64,000 bases of DNA from Rugalucina vietnamica (lineage: Eukaryota; Mollusca; Bivalvia; Lucinida; Lucinidae): NCBI GenBank assembly GCA_964017185.1, contig OZ024872.1:41174188-41238187 (forward strand). The letters run 5' to 3'. Shown in pieces: positions 11,164-20,317 of this stretch. The notes below the pieces were generated by a model. That model did not search any database, was not told the origin of the DNA, and saw only the letters and a list, made by a program, of their open reading frames with translations. The first letter of the stretch is position 1. Each line of letters begins with the position of its first letter. Made by a program: the position numbers and the translations under genes.

Positions 11164-12108
11164 TTATAGCTTTGACTTGGGCTTTGGCGAATCACTTAAT
11201 CCCGGAACGGCCAAAAGAAATTTGTTGATGCAATCAAGATACTCAGATGTATGTATCATCAAGTGAGCAGCATGTCTTGATTCACGCCAACATTTGTGGA
11301 GCACGGTGAACGAACCCATTGTCTTGTAGCGTTCGACCAGTTTACGGATGTCTTGATGGCTACTTACCGGATCATTTTCACTATAGAAAAAGAGAGTAGG
11401 AACCTCCAAGGGTGTGGTTTGTAGCATATGGAACATGCGTTCGATTTGTAATAAGGAGAAACCTCGCATTAGATAGAAGTAAATCATCATAATTTCTGGG
11501 AACGCTCTTTGTAAATAAACATTTCTAAACGCATGCAGACCAATTAAGTAAACCACAGTTTTGACCACCCCATCTGCATTCCCATTCCCGATGGCGAATC
11601 CAATACTGTCATATACTATAGCTTTAATCTTATACTGAATATGTCCATATTTCTCGGGGTACCTTAAAAGAAGTTCGTATGTGAAATTATTGAAATTGTA
11701 ACATCCAACAGAAATTCCATGGATGATATATTTAGTATATTCCGATGCTTCCAGGTTTAAATACTCCATCAAATCTTCCCCAAGTTTGATAGAAGAACGG
11801 GCCCACAGTAGCTGTCGGAATGACCCTGGAACAAACAACACATGCCAACCTCGGTTGAGGTAAATATCGCAGTATCTGGCGATGATCCTTTGCGTGGCAC
11901 CAATAAACCCATACAAAACAACGAGAACATCTTTCCTTGGATCATAGTCCGTTGCTGTCCAGAGCGAGAAACGCCCACCTCGTATAGGCAGTATGCATGT
12001 ACGTGCTGTCGATTGCATACGAGTTTTATATAACTGACAACCGAACGCTTGTCCATAGGTACAATAGGGACGTTGTATTCTCATGCATGATCGCAAGATG
12101 GATATCAT
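11164..12108 (-). CDS. TMEM53/DUF829-like alpha/beta-hydrolase-fold protein
   Basis: A single uninterrupted frame of 314 residues. It resembles the TMEM53 (NET4)/DUF829 family, whose vertebrate member is a nuclear-envelope protein with a hydrolase-like fold and no established enzymatic reaction. The family pattern is visible in order: VLVVLYGFIG (61-70) and the NRGWHVLFVPG strand-turn (85-95); a nucleophile-elbow-like HGISVG (130-135, Ser133); IVYDSIGF (164-171); FFYSENDP (240-247, Asp246); SRHAAHL (277-283, His279). Ser133, Asp246 and His279 could form a triad, which is inference. The length slightly exceeds the roughly 277 residues of the human protein. It has no introns, so it may be a retrocopy or an intron-poor invertebrate form. 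The start is the first Met of the frame. The N-terminal 45 residues are poorly conserved and the true start could be Met31. A poly(A) signal follows closely. Confidence 0.8.
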   Translation of the reverse strand: MISILRSCMRIQRPYCTYGQAFGCQLYKTRMQSTARTCILPIRGGRFSLWTATDYDPRKDVLVVLYGFIGATQRIIARYCDIYLNRGWHVLFVPGSFRQLLWARSSIKLGEDLMEYLNLEASEYTKYIIHGISVGCYNFNNFTYELLLRYPEKYGHIQYKIKAIVYDSIGFAIGNGNADGVVKTVVYLIGLHAFRNVYLQRAFPEIMMIYFYLMRGFSLLQIERMFHMLQTTPLEVPTLFFYSENDPVSSHQDIRKLVERYKTMGSFTVLHKCWRESRHAAHLMIHTSEYLDCINKFLLAVPGLSDSPKPKSKL

Positions 12109-12259
12109 GTCTGACTGAGACGGTATCCGTCATTCAAGGCTCTTTCTGAATAAAATTGGAGTATGTTATGATTTGTTATTGCATGTTATTAGAGTTGATA
12201 TTTTCCATCCTTGCAATTTACATACTGTACTTGAATACATTGCCCTGGATCCTAATTTT

Positions 12260-12575
12260 CAGTGGGTACTTCCTTGGTCCCGATATAAAAAGGTTTTGTC
12301 TCTTTGGTAACGGATTTTGTTCTACAACATTAACACAGCAAACATTAATTCATATCACCTCTTAACGAATCAGAAAAATATTTACTATAGATTTATGACT
12401 TGAAATTCTTTCAATGAAGGCATAAATTAAAATCAAGTCAAATCATTGACAAAATTCTTGGAATTATTGCAGAAAAAAAATCTGATACCAGAATCAAAGA
12501 AAACGAAATCCTATTGGGACCTATAGTATAAATCAATCAAAACTTTTTATATCGGGACCAAGGAAGCACCCAGTG
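12260..12575. mobile_element. MITE with 5-bp target duplication
   Basis: Inverted ends begin CAGTGGGTACTTCCTTGGTC on the left and CACTGGGTGCTTCCTTGGTC on the right, read inward. They continue through GATATAAAAAG. Direct repeats of ATTTT flank the element at 12,255-12,259 and 12,576-12,580. The paralogous segment near 415 reads straight through with one copy of this sequence, so it is an empty site. The element is 316 bp and non-coding. Confidence 0.85.
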
Positions 12576-12918
12576 ATTTTGTCCTATAATCTAAAACCTG
12601 ACCTCTGATAATTAACTTTCGCAGCAGTTGTCTGTCAGCAAGAAAACTATCAGGCTCTAGACGAGTGTAATATTCGTTTTATCATATGACTTCTAAAATA
12701 TGTTTTTATCGCTTTTAAAGTGGACATATTTCCAATGAAAATTTACATTGTTGTTACGGACGTCGTCAATGACGTTATGTATTCCCGCAAAAGTGTTATT
12801 ACACGTGTGGTTATACAATTTTTATGACATGACGTTATCCACTGGAAAACAGCGGCGTCATATGATAACACTTTTTATTACATGACGACGTTATCCACTA
12901 AAATACAGCGACATCATG

Positions 12919-13634
12919 TTACGTCTACACTGGGCCACGTCCTCACCACGTCCTTACTACGTCCTAAAATTAAGGACGCCATAAGGACGTGGTACGGTCT
13001 TGTAGGACGTGGGAGAAACGTAGTAAGGACGTAGCGAGGTCTTGATGGACGTTGAGGTCTTGGTAAAATTTTGAACATGATCAAAAGAAACGTGGCGAGG
13101 ACGGGATAGAATCAGAACGCAGTAAGGACGTAGTAAGGACGTGGTAAGACGCAGTAGAAACGTGTAGGACGTAGTAAGAACGCTGTGCAAACGTAGTAAG
13201 GTCTTCATGGACGTGGTATACGAACCTGTTGCAGACCATTAAGACCTCATCAGGTGTTCACTACGTCCGCGCTGCGTCCACCAGGTTTTCGATAAGACCC
13301 TACCACGCTTCTCGTAAGTCCATACCACGTCCTAGAAGATATCACTGCGTTCGTATTACGTCCTTGCGGTTCCCAACACGTCCTCTGTAGGTTCTTACCA
13401 CGTTCACGTCAGTTTCCTAACACGTCCTCCGCGTTTTATTAATTTTGTTTTAACTGACTCATTCCCTCAAGAAATAGTTTGCGCGTCAATCATTTTGAAA
13501 TAAAAAAATAACCGAGAAGTACTCTGACTTGGAATTCTCTCTTCTTCAATAACACCAAAACTTATTCGATGCACTCGCAGAATAGGATGAGATATTGCTG
13601 GGTGCGCCCCTAGCTGTGAGCTATGAAAATGGAT

Positions 13635-13682
<48 letters not shown>

Positions 13683-14077
13683 CGATTGCTGCTGCTGATG
13701 ATGATGATGAGGATGAGGATGATGATGATAAAGGCTTCACTATGGACACTATGGAATTTAAGTACTCGTTCTTCAACTGAGCACAATTATTATAATACAT
13801 AAACACAACATGCTGAAAGCGTAGTACGCGACGCTAGCCTGAACTGCTTGATCTTCGTGAGGGCGTTGTAAGGACATAGTGTAAACGGGATGAGCTTGGT
13901 GAACGCGTAGTGAGGACCTAGTGAAAACATGAAGGATCCAGCAAGGACGTGGTGGGGACGTATAGTAAGGACGTAGTGTGAACTTACAAACCAGAAATTG
14001 TTTCATTCTGACCCCATCCTCGCCACGTCCTTGAATTGTTTTGGACGTAGTAAGGACGTGACCCAAAGTAGACGTAA
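12919..14077. mobile_element. Foldback element built of ACGT-rich short repeats
   Basis: The ends TTACGTCTACACTGGGCCAC and its inverted counterpart bound 1.16 kb. The left half is made of degenerate 11-12-bp direct repeats of the type AAGGACGTAGT, and the right half carries the same motif mostly in the opposite sense. A GAT microsatellite (13,632-13,735) lies near the middle. The paralogous segment at about 595-625 lacks the element. The poly-aspartate frame it creates is not a gene. Confidence 0.8.
13632..13735. repeat. (GAT)n microsatellite
   Basis: Imperfect GAT trinucleotide repeat with a short GCT interruption, inside the foldback element. Confidence 0.9.
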
Positions 14078-14960
14078 GGACTTGCAAAACATTTGAAACT
14101 CGGTCTTTAACATACTTTTACATATTTTAGACTTTTTAGTGTTTTTAAATTGTATTTTATCCAAGAATATTATTTTAACCATTATGAAGTTTAAAATTTC
14201 TGTCACTAATAAAGGAAAGAAAAGCATTTTACACGAAGGTAATATTTATTGAATTGATGCTGTACTCTAAAGTAGCTTAGTCCTGACATTACTTTTTTTA
14301 CTAGGAAGGTAAACCACAATACAAATAAAACCAAACTTACCGTAAATGAAGACTTATCTTTCAAAGTGCATTTCAACTTTACACAATAAATGGTATTATA
14401 ATATATTGTAATAGTGCATGTAATTGTACATAGTGCAGTTAAATATAGGTGTGCATGAATACACTTTTTGTAGCCATAGCGAATCTGTAGATGGTCCGGA
14501 TCAAAATAATTTTCAAAATATAAAACAAGAAATTTTTAAAACGAACTTGGCCACCTGACTCTTGATTCAAACATGTTTCATTCCATCGCTCAATGATCCT
14601 GGATAATGACGTCAACATCTTGTTCATAGAAATCAAAGTAAAAGAAAAAAAAAGAAACAATGAAGAAGCAGATTGAACAATGATATAGAATTCATTCAAA
14701 GTGAAAACAATAAACTGAAAACTGACCTAAGTGAAGCAAGGAAACAAAATGAAGGAACAGTTAAGATAGCCAAGCAATGCCTGCAGAAAACAATATTTAA
14801 AAACGGAATAGTGTGAAAATACTGATTATTGAAGAACAGCCAGATGAAGATGAAGATAAATACGTAAAGGATATTCAAATGTTTCTGTTGAATATGACTT
14901 TTATTTCATTAGTGAAGTTTTTTTTTATTTCATGAGTAGCGAAGCCAAGAATGAAATGTA

Positions 14961-16108
14961 TACTCAGTACAAAAAGAAACGCAAATTTTTCATTTTCATA
15001 TTAATATAAAATATTTTCCAAATCTAAAATTTTCTAAGGTTTCGTTGCGATTTAAAAACCTTAAACTGTTTAAGGAGAAAACTTGTGAAGTCAACATTTT
15101 CCCCAAAAAATCACAATTCAGAGAAAAGTTAAACAGACATTTGCTTTAAGTTTGGTCATTGTGGATCAGCAAATCAGAAAAACACAAATTAATTGAATTT
15201 CATTAATTGAAAAATTTTCTGGGATTTTTAAAAAATGTGTTTTACAAAAAAACATTCAAGCGCGTTGGAAATTTCGCCATTTTGATATATTGTTTTGGAA
15301 AAGTAGGTCCCTTTTTCGATAACATAATGTTAGTTTGCATACATGTGACTCTCTTAATGTTTAACCTCAGTTAAAATTTCAAGTCGTTTTTCCGAACGTC
15401 CGGTTCATTGAAAAAGGTTTCTCTTAGTGATACAATCCAGGTTAAGGCAAACATTCAAAAGTTGACAGCCTAAAACTTTACTACAGTTCACGGCATCAAT
15501 ATAACGTAATTTGCAATTTGCCACTACCCCAAATTTAATTTTTGGACAATCTTGACGTTTTGCCAATTTTTGGCAAAATGTAAGGTGCCTTACATTTTAT
15601 GGACAGTATACAACTGCGTTTTAGACGGTATTATTCTTTTGGAAGAGGGTTTGACACATTTCATGTGCATTCAAGCCCAAAAGTTTACTTATGAATTTCT
15701 TTTGAGTGCCAGATTTGCCACCGTTTTGGGCATTTGGCTTCTTTTTGTGCTGTTGGCTATAGCAGCACAAGTTAGTCTGACAAACAAACTCACAAACTCA
15801 ATTCTGATTCACGAGAAGCAATCAAAAATGCTTAAATATCGTTTAAAGAAAACAAACTGACATAAGAAGTTTGTTTAAAGGATTAAAAAGAGTTTTCATC
15901 TCCACATACTCTTGCGACCTTTTGTTTATGGGTACTCTTGATTGAAACAGAAAAACATAACGTCTACGGGTTCGGGAAGTTACGGACTTCAGTCTGCTGG
16001 TAGGAAAAACTATGTCAGTCCTTGATTCCTGATTTGAATTGGTTATCGTTAAAATTGTACAAGTTATAGAGGAAAATATTTGTTTTGCGTTTCTTTATGT
16101 ACTGAGTA
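14961..16108. mobile_element. Tc1/mariner-like non-autonomous element
   Basis: The inverted ends are TACTCAGTACAAAAAGAAAC and GTTTCTTTATGTACTGAGTA, flanked by TA on both sides. TA duplications and short terminal repeats are typical of the Tc1/mariner superfamily. No transposase with a DDE/D signature was found. A 102-residue frame at 15,552-15,860 is unrecognised and may be a remnant or chance. Confidence 0.65.
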
Positions 16109-16272
16109 TACATATTTTTCACTTCACGAATGAAATAAAAGTATGGCAAGCCGTTTTACTATTTATTCAAAAACAAACAGCTATGTTATATTGTATATAA
16201 GATATCTTCTTTAATAAATGAGATTTCTACTTTATTTTATTAGATGTCTATTATAAAGAAGATATCATATAT

Positions 16273-16928
16273 CTGAATCTGAATAGTTTACTGGTGACAG
16301 GCCAAATGACATTATTTCACCAGGGGGTTCGGATGGGGGAAAAATTAGTCCCTTGAACACACGAGTGAAGCGAACTTGGACACACAATATCAGACATTTC
16401 AGTAGAGGAGATAAGTGAATCAGGGAGGTCATTCCAGTCCCTGATAGTCTGTGGAAAGAAACTACTTTTGTACACTTCTTTGCTAGCTGAAGGTATCTGA
16501 AAAGCCAAAGAGTGTTAATTTCTACAGCGCCTATTCTTTGGGATAAGGTCATCTGTGGATATTCTGGCTTTACCCTTTAGACCTTTGTATAGCAATATAA
16601 GTCTACTATCCTTCCCCCTTTTCTTAAGAGATTCCCATTGCAGTTGACCTAAAATGCCAGTCATGCTCCCAGTTTCAAAAACATAATTTCCCGTCACAAA
16701 CCTTGCCGCACGATTTTGGACCTTTTTCAGTTCTTCCTGGAGGCTATGAGTGTGAGGGTCCCAAACTGAGCTTCCATATTCCAAGACCGGTCGCACCAGT
16801 CCTTTATAAACTGCTTCTTTCATATCTGGGGGACAAGAATACAAATTTCTCCTCAAGAATCCTAGAGTTCTGTTAGCCTTTGTGCAAACATTGGAAATAT
16901 GAGTATTCCATTTCAAATCATTTGTGAT
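16273..16928 (-). mobile_element. 5'-truncated non-LTR retrotransposon (CR1/jockey-like RT C-terminus)
   Basis: The minus strand encodes the region after the reverse transcriptase core. A 133-residue frame (16,515-16,916) contains LGFLRRN, YKGLVRPVLEYGSSVWDPH and VQNRAARFVTGNY, a pattern common in CR1/jockey-type elements. A second frame (16,317-16,508) continues with FFPQTIRDWNDLPDSL, so at least one frameshift separates them. The 3' end is a TGAATC/GATTCA-type short repeat. It inserted inside the GATATC array and is dead on arrival. A related fragment is at 47,090-47,720. Confidence 0.8.
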
Positions 16929-17502
16929 ATCTATAGCAAATAAGATATCTGTTTTGTTATATTATATATCTAAATTGTCAATTGAGATATCTTATATAGT
17001 ATATAAGATATTTTTTTAACTAAACAAGATATCTTTTTTTGCTAATGTAGATATCTAAATTAACAAATAAGATATCTTGATTGATATATTAGATATTGTA
17101 AAAATCAATAAGATATCTTAATTATTCATTTAGATATCTGATATAGCATTTAAGATATCTTATTTGTTAATTAAGATATCTTGTTTAACAAATTAGATAT
17201 CTTAATCTTGTAAAGAAGATATCTTATTTAGGTATAGTAGATATCTTATTTAGTACATAAGATATCTTATTTAGTATATTAGATATTTAAATTATCAAAT
17301 AAGATATCTTATATGCTATATAAGATATCTTAATTGTGGGATCAAATAAGATATCTTATTTAGCAAATAAAATATCTTTTTTACTATATAAGATATCTAA
17401 TTTAGGATATAAGATATCTTTTTTGATAAAGAAGATATCTTTATTGCTAAATAAGATATCTTATATCCTAATTAAGATATCTTATTTACTATTCAAGATA
17501 TC
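16926..17502. repeat. 21-bp phased GATATC array
   Basis: Observed GATATC-type starts include 17,050, 17,071, 17,092, 17,112, 17,133, 17,154, 17,175 and 17,196, then 17,218, 17,240, 17,261, 17,282, 17,303 and 17,324. After a 26-base step they continue at 17,350, 17,371, 17,392, 17,413, 17,434, 17,455, 17,476 and 17,497. The core is conserved (AAGATATCTT) while spacers differ, unlike an ordinary satellite where whole units are conserved. Confidence 0.95.
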
Positions 17503-17599
17503 TAATAAGCATAATAAAAAGTAAAACGGCTTGCCATATAAAAGCCATATTCAACAGAAACATTTGAATTTTCTTTTTATTAAATACAATGTTTAGTAC

Positions 17600-17793
17600 A
17601 GCCATTTCAGCGAAGGAAAGCAAATCTAGCTATCAACTATAGCTTGTTGTTACAAAATCTGGCATTTGAAATTCTGTGGTATTGAGCTTCATAAATAGCC
17701 ATTTCAGCGAAGGAAAGCAAATCTAGCTATCAACTATAGCTTGTTGTTACAAAATCTGGCATTTGAAATTCTGTGGTATTGAGCTTCATAAAT
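17600..17793 (+). repeat. Tandem duplication of 97 bp
   Basis: Two adjacent, essentially identical copies (17,600-17,696 and 17,697-17,793) beginning AGCCATTTCAGCGAAGG. The identity implies a very recent duplication or an assembly artefact. Confidence 0.9.
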
Positions 17794-17904
17794 CTCTATT
17801 TTACCCAAAAAGAGTCGCGTGCTGGATGACCAGATGTTGACCAGACAGCAATGACATTTACTCTTGACATGGGGATTCAGTCTTCCCATTGAACATATAC
17901 ATTA

Positions 17905-18157
17905 CCACCCATGTAATACACAGAGATTTTTAAATTTGTAAAAGAATGAAAATTTTTAGTAGATTTTTATATAGTTTTTCTTATTTTTGTTCAAAATATA
18001 GATTGTGGGTACTGGCCAAGGCCGTTCTAACGAGTACCCACAATCTACGTTTTGGAGCAAAAATAAGAAAAATAGATATACCCTTGCGTACCCCAGTTTT
18101 GAGTATAAAAGTGGGGTTAAAGGGGGTATTAATTTTACGGACATGTTTTCCTGATAT
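17905..18157. mobile_element. Hairpin MITE, family A (copy 3)
   Basis: The central hairpin is kept (ATTGTGGGTACTGGCC... GAGTACCCACAAT). The right end is ATGTTTTCCTGAT and the left end is degenerate (ACCCATGTAATACACAGAG). It lies directly upstream of the broken TMEM53-like copy. Confidence 0.75.
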
Positions 18158-18230
18158 ATAAGATTTCAGTATATATGGAAACAATACAGCATTATTCATT
18201 TACATGATGGATGTTTTACACTTTAGAAGA

Positions 18231-18745
18231 AAAGAGACATTGGCGAATCAAGGAAAGATGTTCTCGTGGTAATGTTTGGCTTGTTTTGCCAAATACTGCG
18301 ACCGAGGTTGGAATGTGTTGTTTGTTCCCGGGTCATTCCGACGGCTACTCTATCAAACTTGGAGAGGATTTGATGGAGTATTCAAACCTGGAAGCATCGG
18401 AACATACGCATTATACGTATCATCCATGGAATTTCTGTTGGATGTTACAATTTCCATGCTTTCACATACGACGTCCTGAGAAGTATGGACATATCCGATT
18501 TAAAATTAAAGCTATAATATATGACAGTATGGGATTCGCCATCGGGAATGCATATGGGATGGTCAAAGCTGTGATGAACTTAATTGGTTTGCATACGTTT
18601 AGAAATGTTTATTTACAAAGAGCGTTCCCAGAAATCATGATTAATGCGAGATTTCACAATATTACAAATCGAATGTACGTTCCATGTGCTACAAACCATG
18701 CCACTGGAAGTTCCAACTCTCATATGATCCCGTAACTAGCCATCA
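18231..18745 (+). pseudogene. Broken TMEM53/DUF829-like copy
   Basis: Pieces of the protein at 11,164-12,108 are recognisable in order but in more than one frame: the RGWNVLFVPGSF strand in one frame, then SIKLGEDLMEYSNLEASE, then RRPEKYGHI, IKAIIYDSMGFAIGN and NVYLQRAFPEIM in another. It covers about residues 66-255 of the intact protein. The nucleophile-elbow motif is frameshifted, the N- and C-terminal parts are missing, and a truncated family B MITE follows. It is intronless like the intact gene and in the opposite orientation. It is clearly non-functional as a full protein. Confidence 0.85.
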
Positions 18746-18754
18746 AGACATCGG

Positions 18755-18932
18755 TAATCGCGAAGCTGATCAGCGTCTTTGTTTTCGCTACTCGGATAGT
18801 ATAATTCTTCTAATTCTTCTACTTTCTAAATCCAAAATTTCCAGTCTCTAGGTCTTTTCTGTGCTTGTACAGGCTGGTTTGTGTCAGACCTGTTCGGAAA
18901 CCACAATGTTGGTTTTCCCACGAGGCGGCTCA
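18755..18932. mobile_element. MITE, family B (copy 2, truncated)
   Basis: Only the right two-thirds remains, from the GCGAAGCTGATCAGCG hairpin arm to the end CACGAGGCGGCTCA. It abuts the TMEM53-like pseudogene. Confidence 0.75.
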
Positions 18933-20044
18933 TATGCATTTTGTATGTCAAGGACAGGCAACTCCTCCATCTACAAAAAGGTACTTTAGAACAAATAAAT
19001 ATAAAATGGACGTCTGTGCGGGTTTTGTACGCATGAAATTCACCACGGCAGCCAGAATCAATGATAAATGCAAATTATTAATAATGAAAAAATGAATTGT
19101 ATATAGGCTATGACTTTTTTGTTGTAGACTAGATCTAGTAAGAAACTATCACGAATTCATGTAACATTGCTATAATCTCTATAACCTCTGAACAAGAAGA
19201 CTGCATACATATATTCAATATGTATACTCTGAAAAAAATAAAAACAATGAACATCATCATTCAATCATTGTATCTTCTTCTTCCATTCATATCACTCATC
19301 CTTCGGACAAGCCTGCGGAAAAAGTAAGAAAAAAAAAGATCGTGATGGACTGAAGTTTCAACAGCTGTGTCAATATTTAATAGCGGTACATAAAAAGCGC
19401 GATTGAATAATTTTTTATTGATTTCTTAGCCATTTCTTAGATCAGCTTTTCAAGCTTAATCAGTGCTAGTTTGCATAATAGAAGAATCTCACTCAGGTTC
19501 TTGCTAACAAATCACATACGTATGTTTCATGCGCCAAATTAACATACGCACAAATTAACTCCGGTGTGTAAATTTACTCCGGTGTGCAAATTTACTCCGA
19601 TGAGCAAATTAGGTCTTGAGCGTTCGCATGGGTTTGATCACCGAGAGTATTTTTTTAACTAAAACATTTCTCGAGTTAAGCTTTGCAAAGCAGTAAGAGG
19701 CTGCACTGCAAATGCTGCATGAATCCTCAACAAGAATGATGAAGAAGTAGTGTAACGGACTGCACACCCTAATGTATAAAATGTATTGAATTAAAGTAAA
19801 TTCTTATTCAACAACAATATCATTAGTTTCAGCAACTGCCAAGTAATCAGTAGAGAGTAAAAATGTGAAAATCCATTATCTAGAAAGCAGATTCTGCAAC
19901 CAATATCTGACCGTCGAAATGAATTTGCACACTGGAGCGAATTTACTCCAATTGCATTTGCTAGCAATGTAGTGCCAAAGAAAACAACATTTTATCATGG
20001 TATGCCACTGTATATCATTGCCAAGATTAATTTTCCAACGCACC

Positions 20045-20310
20045 AAAGTGTGTAGTCACAGCACCGAAATTGTTGGAGTCACATCACTAAGTTTGTTGGA
20101 GTCACATCACTGAGTTTGTTGGGGTCACAACACTGAGTTTGTTGGAGTCACAGCACTAAGTTTGTTGGAGTCACAGCACTGAGTTTGTTGGAGTTACAGC
20201 ACTGAGTTTGTTGGAGTCACAGCACTGAGTTTGCTGGTGTCACAGCACTGAATTTGTTGGAGTCACAGCACTGAATTTGTTAGAGTCACAGAACTGAGTT
20301 TGTGGAGATT
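20045..20310 (+). repeat. 23-bp minisatellite
   Basis: About eleven units of GTTGGAGTCACAGCACTGAG plus TTT, with point differences. It ends just downstream of the CNRIP1-like gene's last exon and could lie in its 3' UTR. Confidence 0.9.
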
Positions 20311-20317
20311 ATGTTTG

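Larger units (their letters stand above)
12109..14250. repeat. Upstream flank of TMEM53-like gene, duplicated at window start
   Basis: The unique parts of this flank (12,120-12,259, 12,576-12,918 and 14,078-14,110) align with 1-51 and 328-640. The two intervening blocks are transposons absent from the other copy. No clear TATA box is seen directly upstream of the ATG. Confidence 0.7.
16142..17538. mobile_element. GATATC-array element A with 6-bp target duplication
   Basis: The left end reads TATGGCAAGCCGTTTTACTA. The right end is its complement, AGTAAAACGGCTTGCCATA. TAAAAG flanks both sides (16,136-16,141 and 17,539-17,544). The interior is an array of the palindrome AAGATATCTT. From 16,986 to 17,497 successive GATATC or one-base variants start at intervals of 21 bases with few exceptions (20, 22 and one 26), giving about 25 units whose 11-base spacers vary. 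Four further units lie at 16,201-16,266. A non-LTR retrotransposon fragment (16,273-16,928) splits the array. No coding sequence belongs to the element itself. I do not recognise the family. Confidence 0.85.

Noticed and set aside
13595..13780. Open frame rich in aspartate
   Set aside because: It is a translation of the GAT microsatellite inside a foldback transposon.
15552..15860. 102-residue plus-strand frame with a hydrophobic segment
   Set aside because: It lies inside a Tc1/mariner-like non-autonomous element and shows no transposase motif. Probably chance.
16926..17502. Regular repeats with variable spacers resembling a CRISPR array
   Set aside because: The conserved part is a 10-bp palindrome and spacers are only 11 bases and AT-rich. 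The locus is eukaryotic, lies between transposon ends, and has no cas genes.
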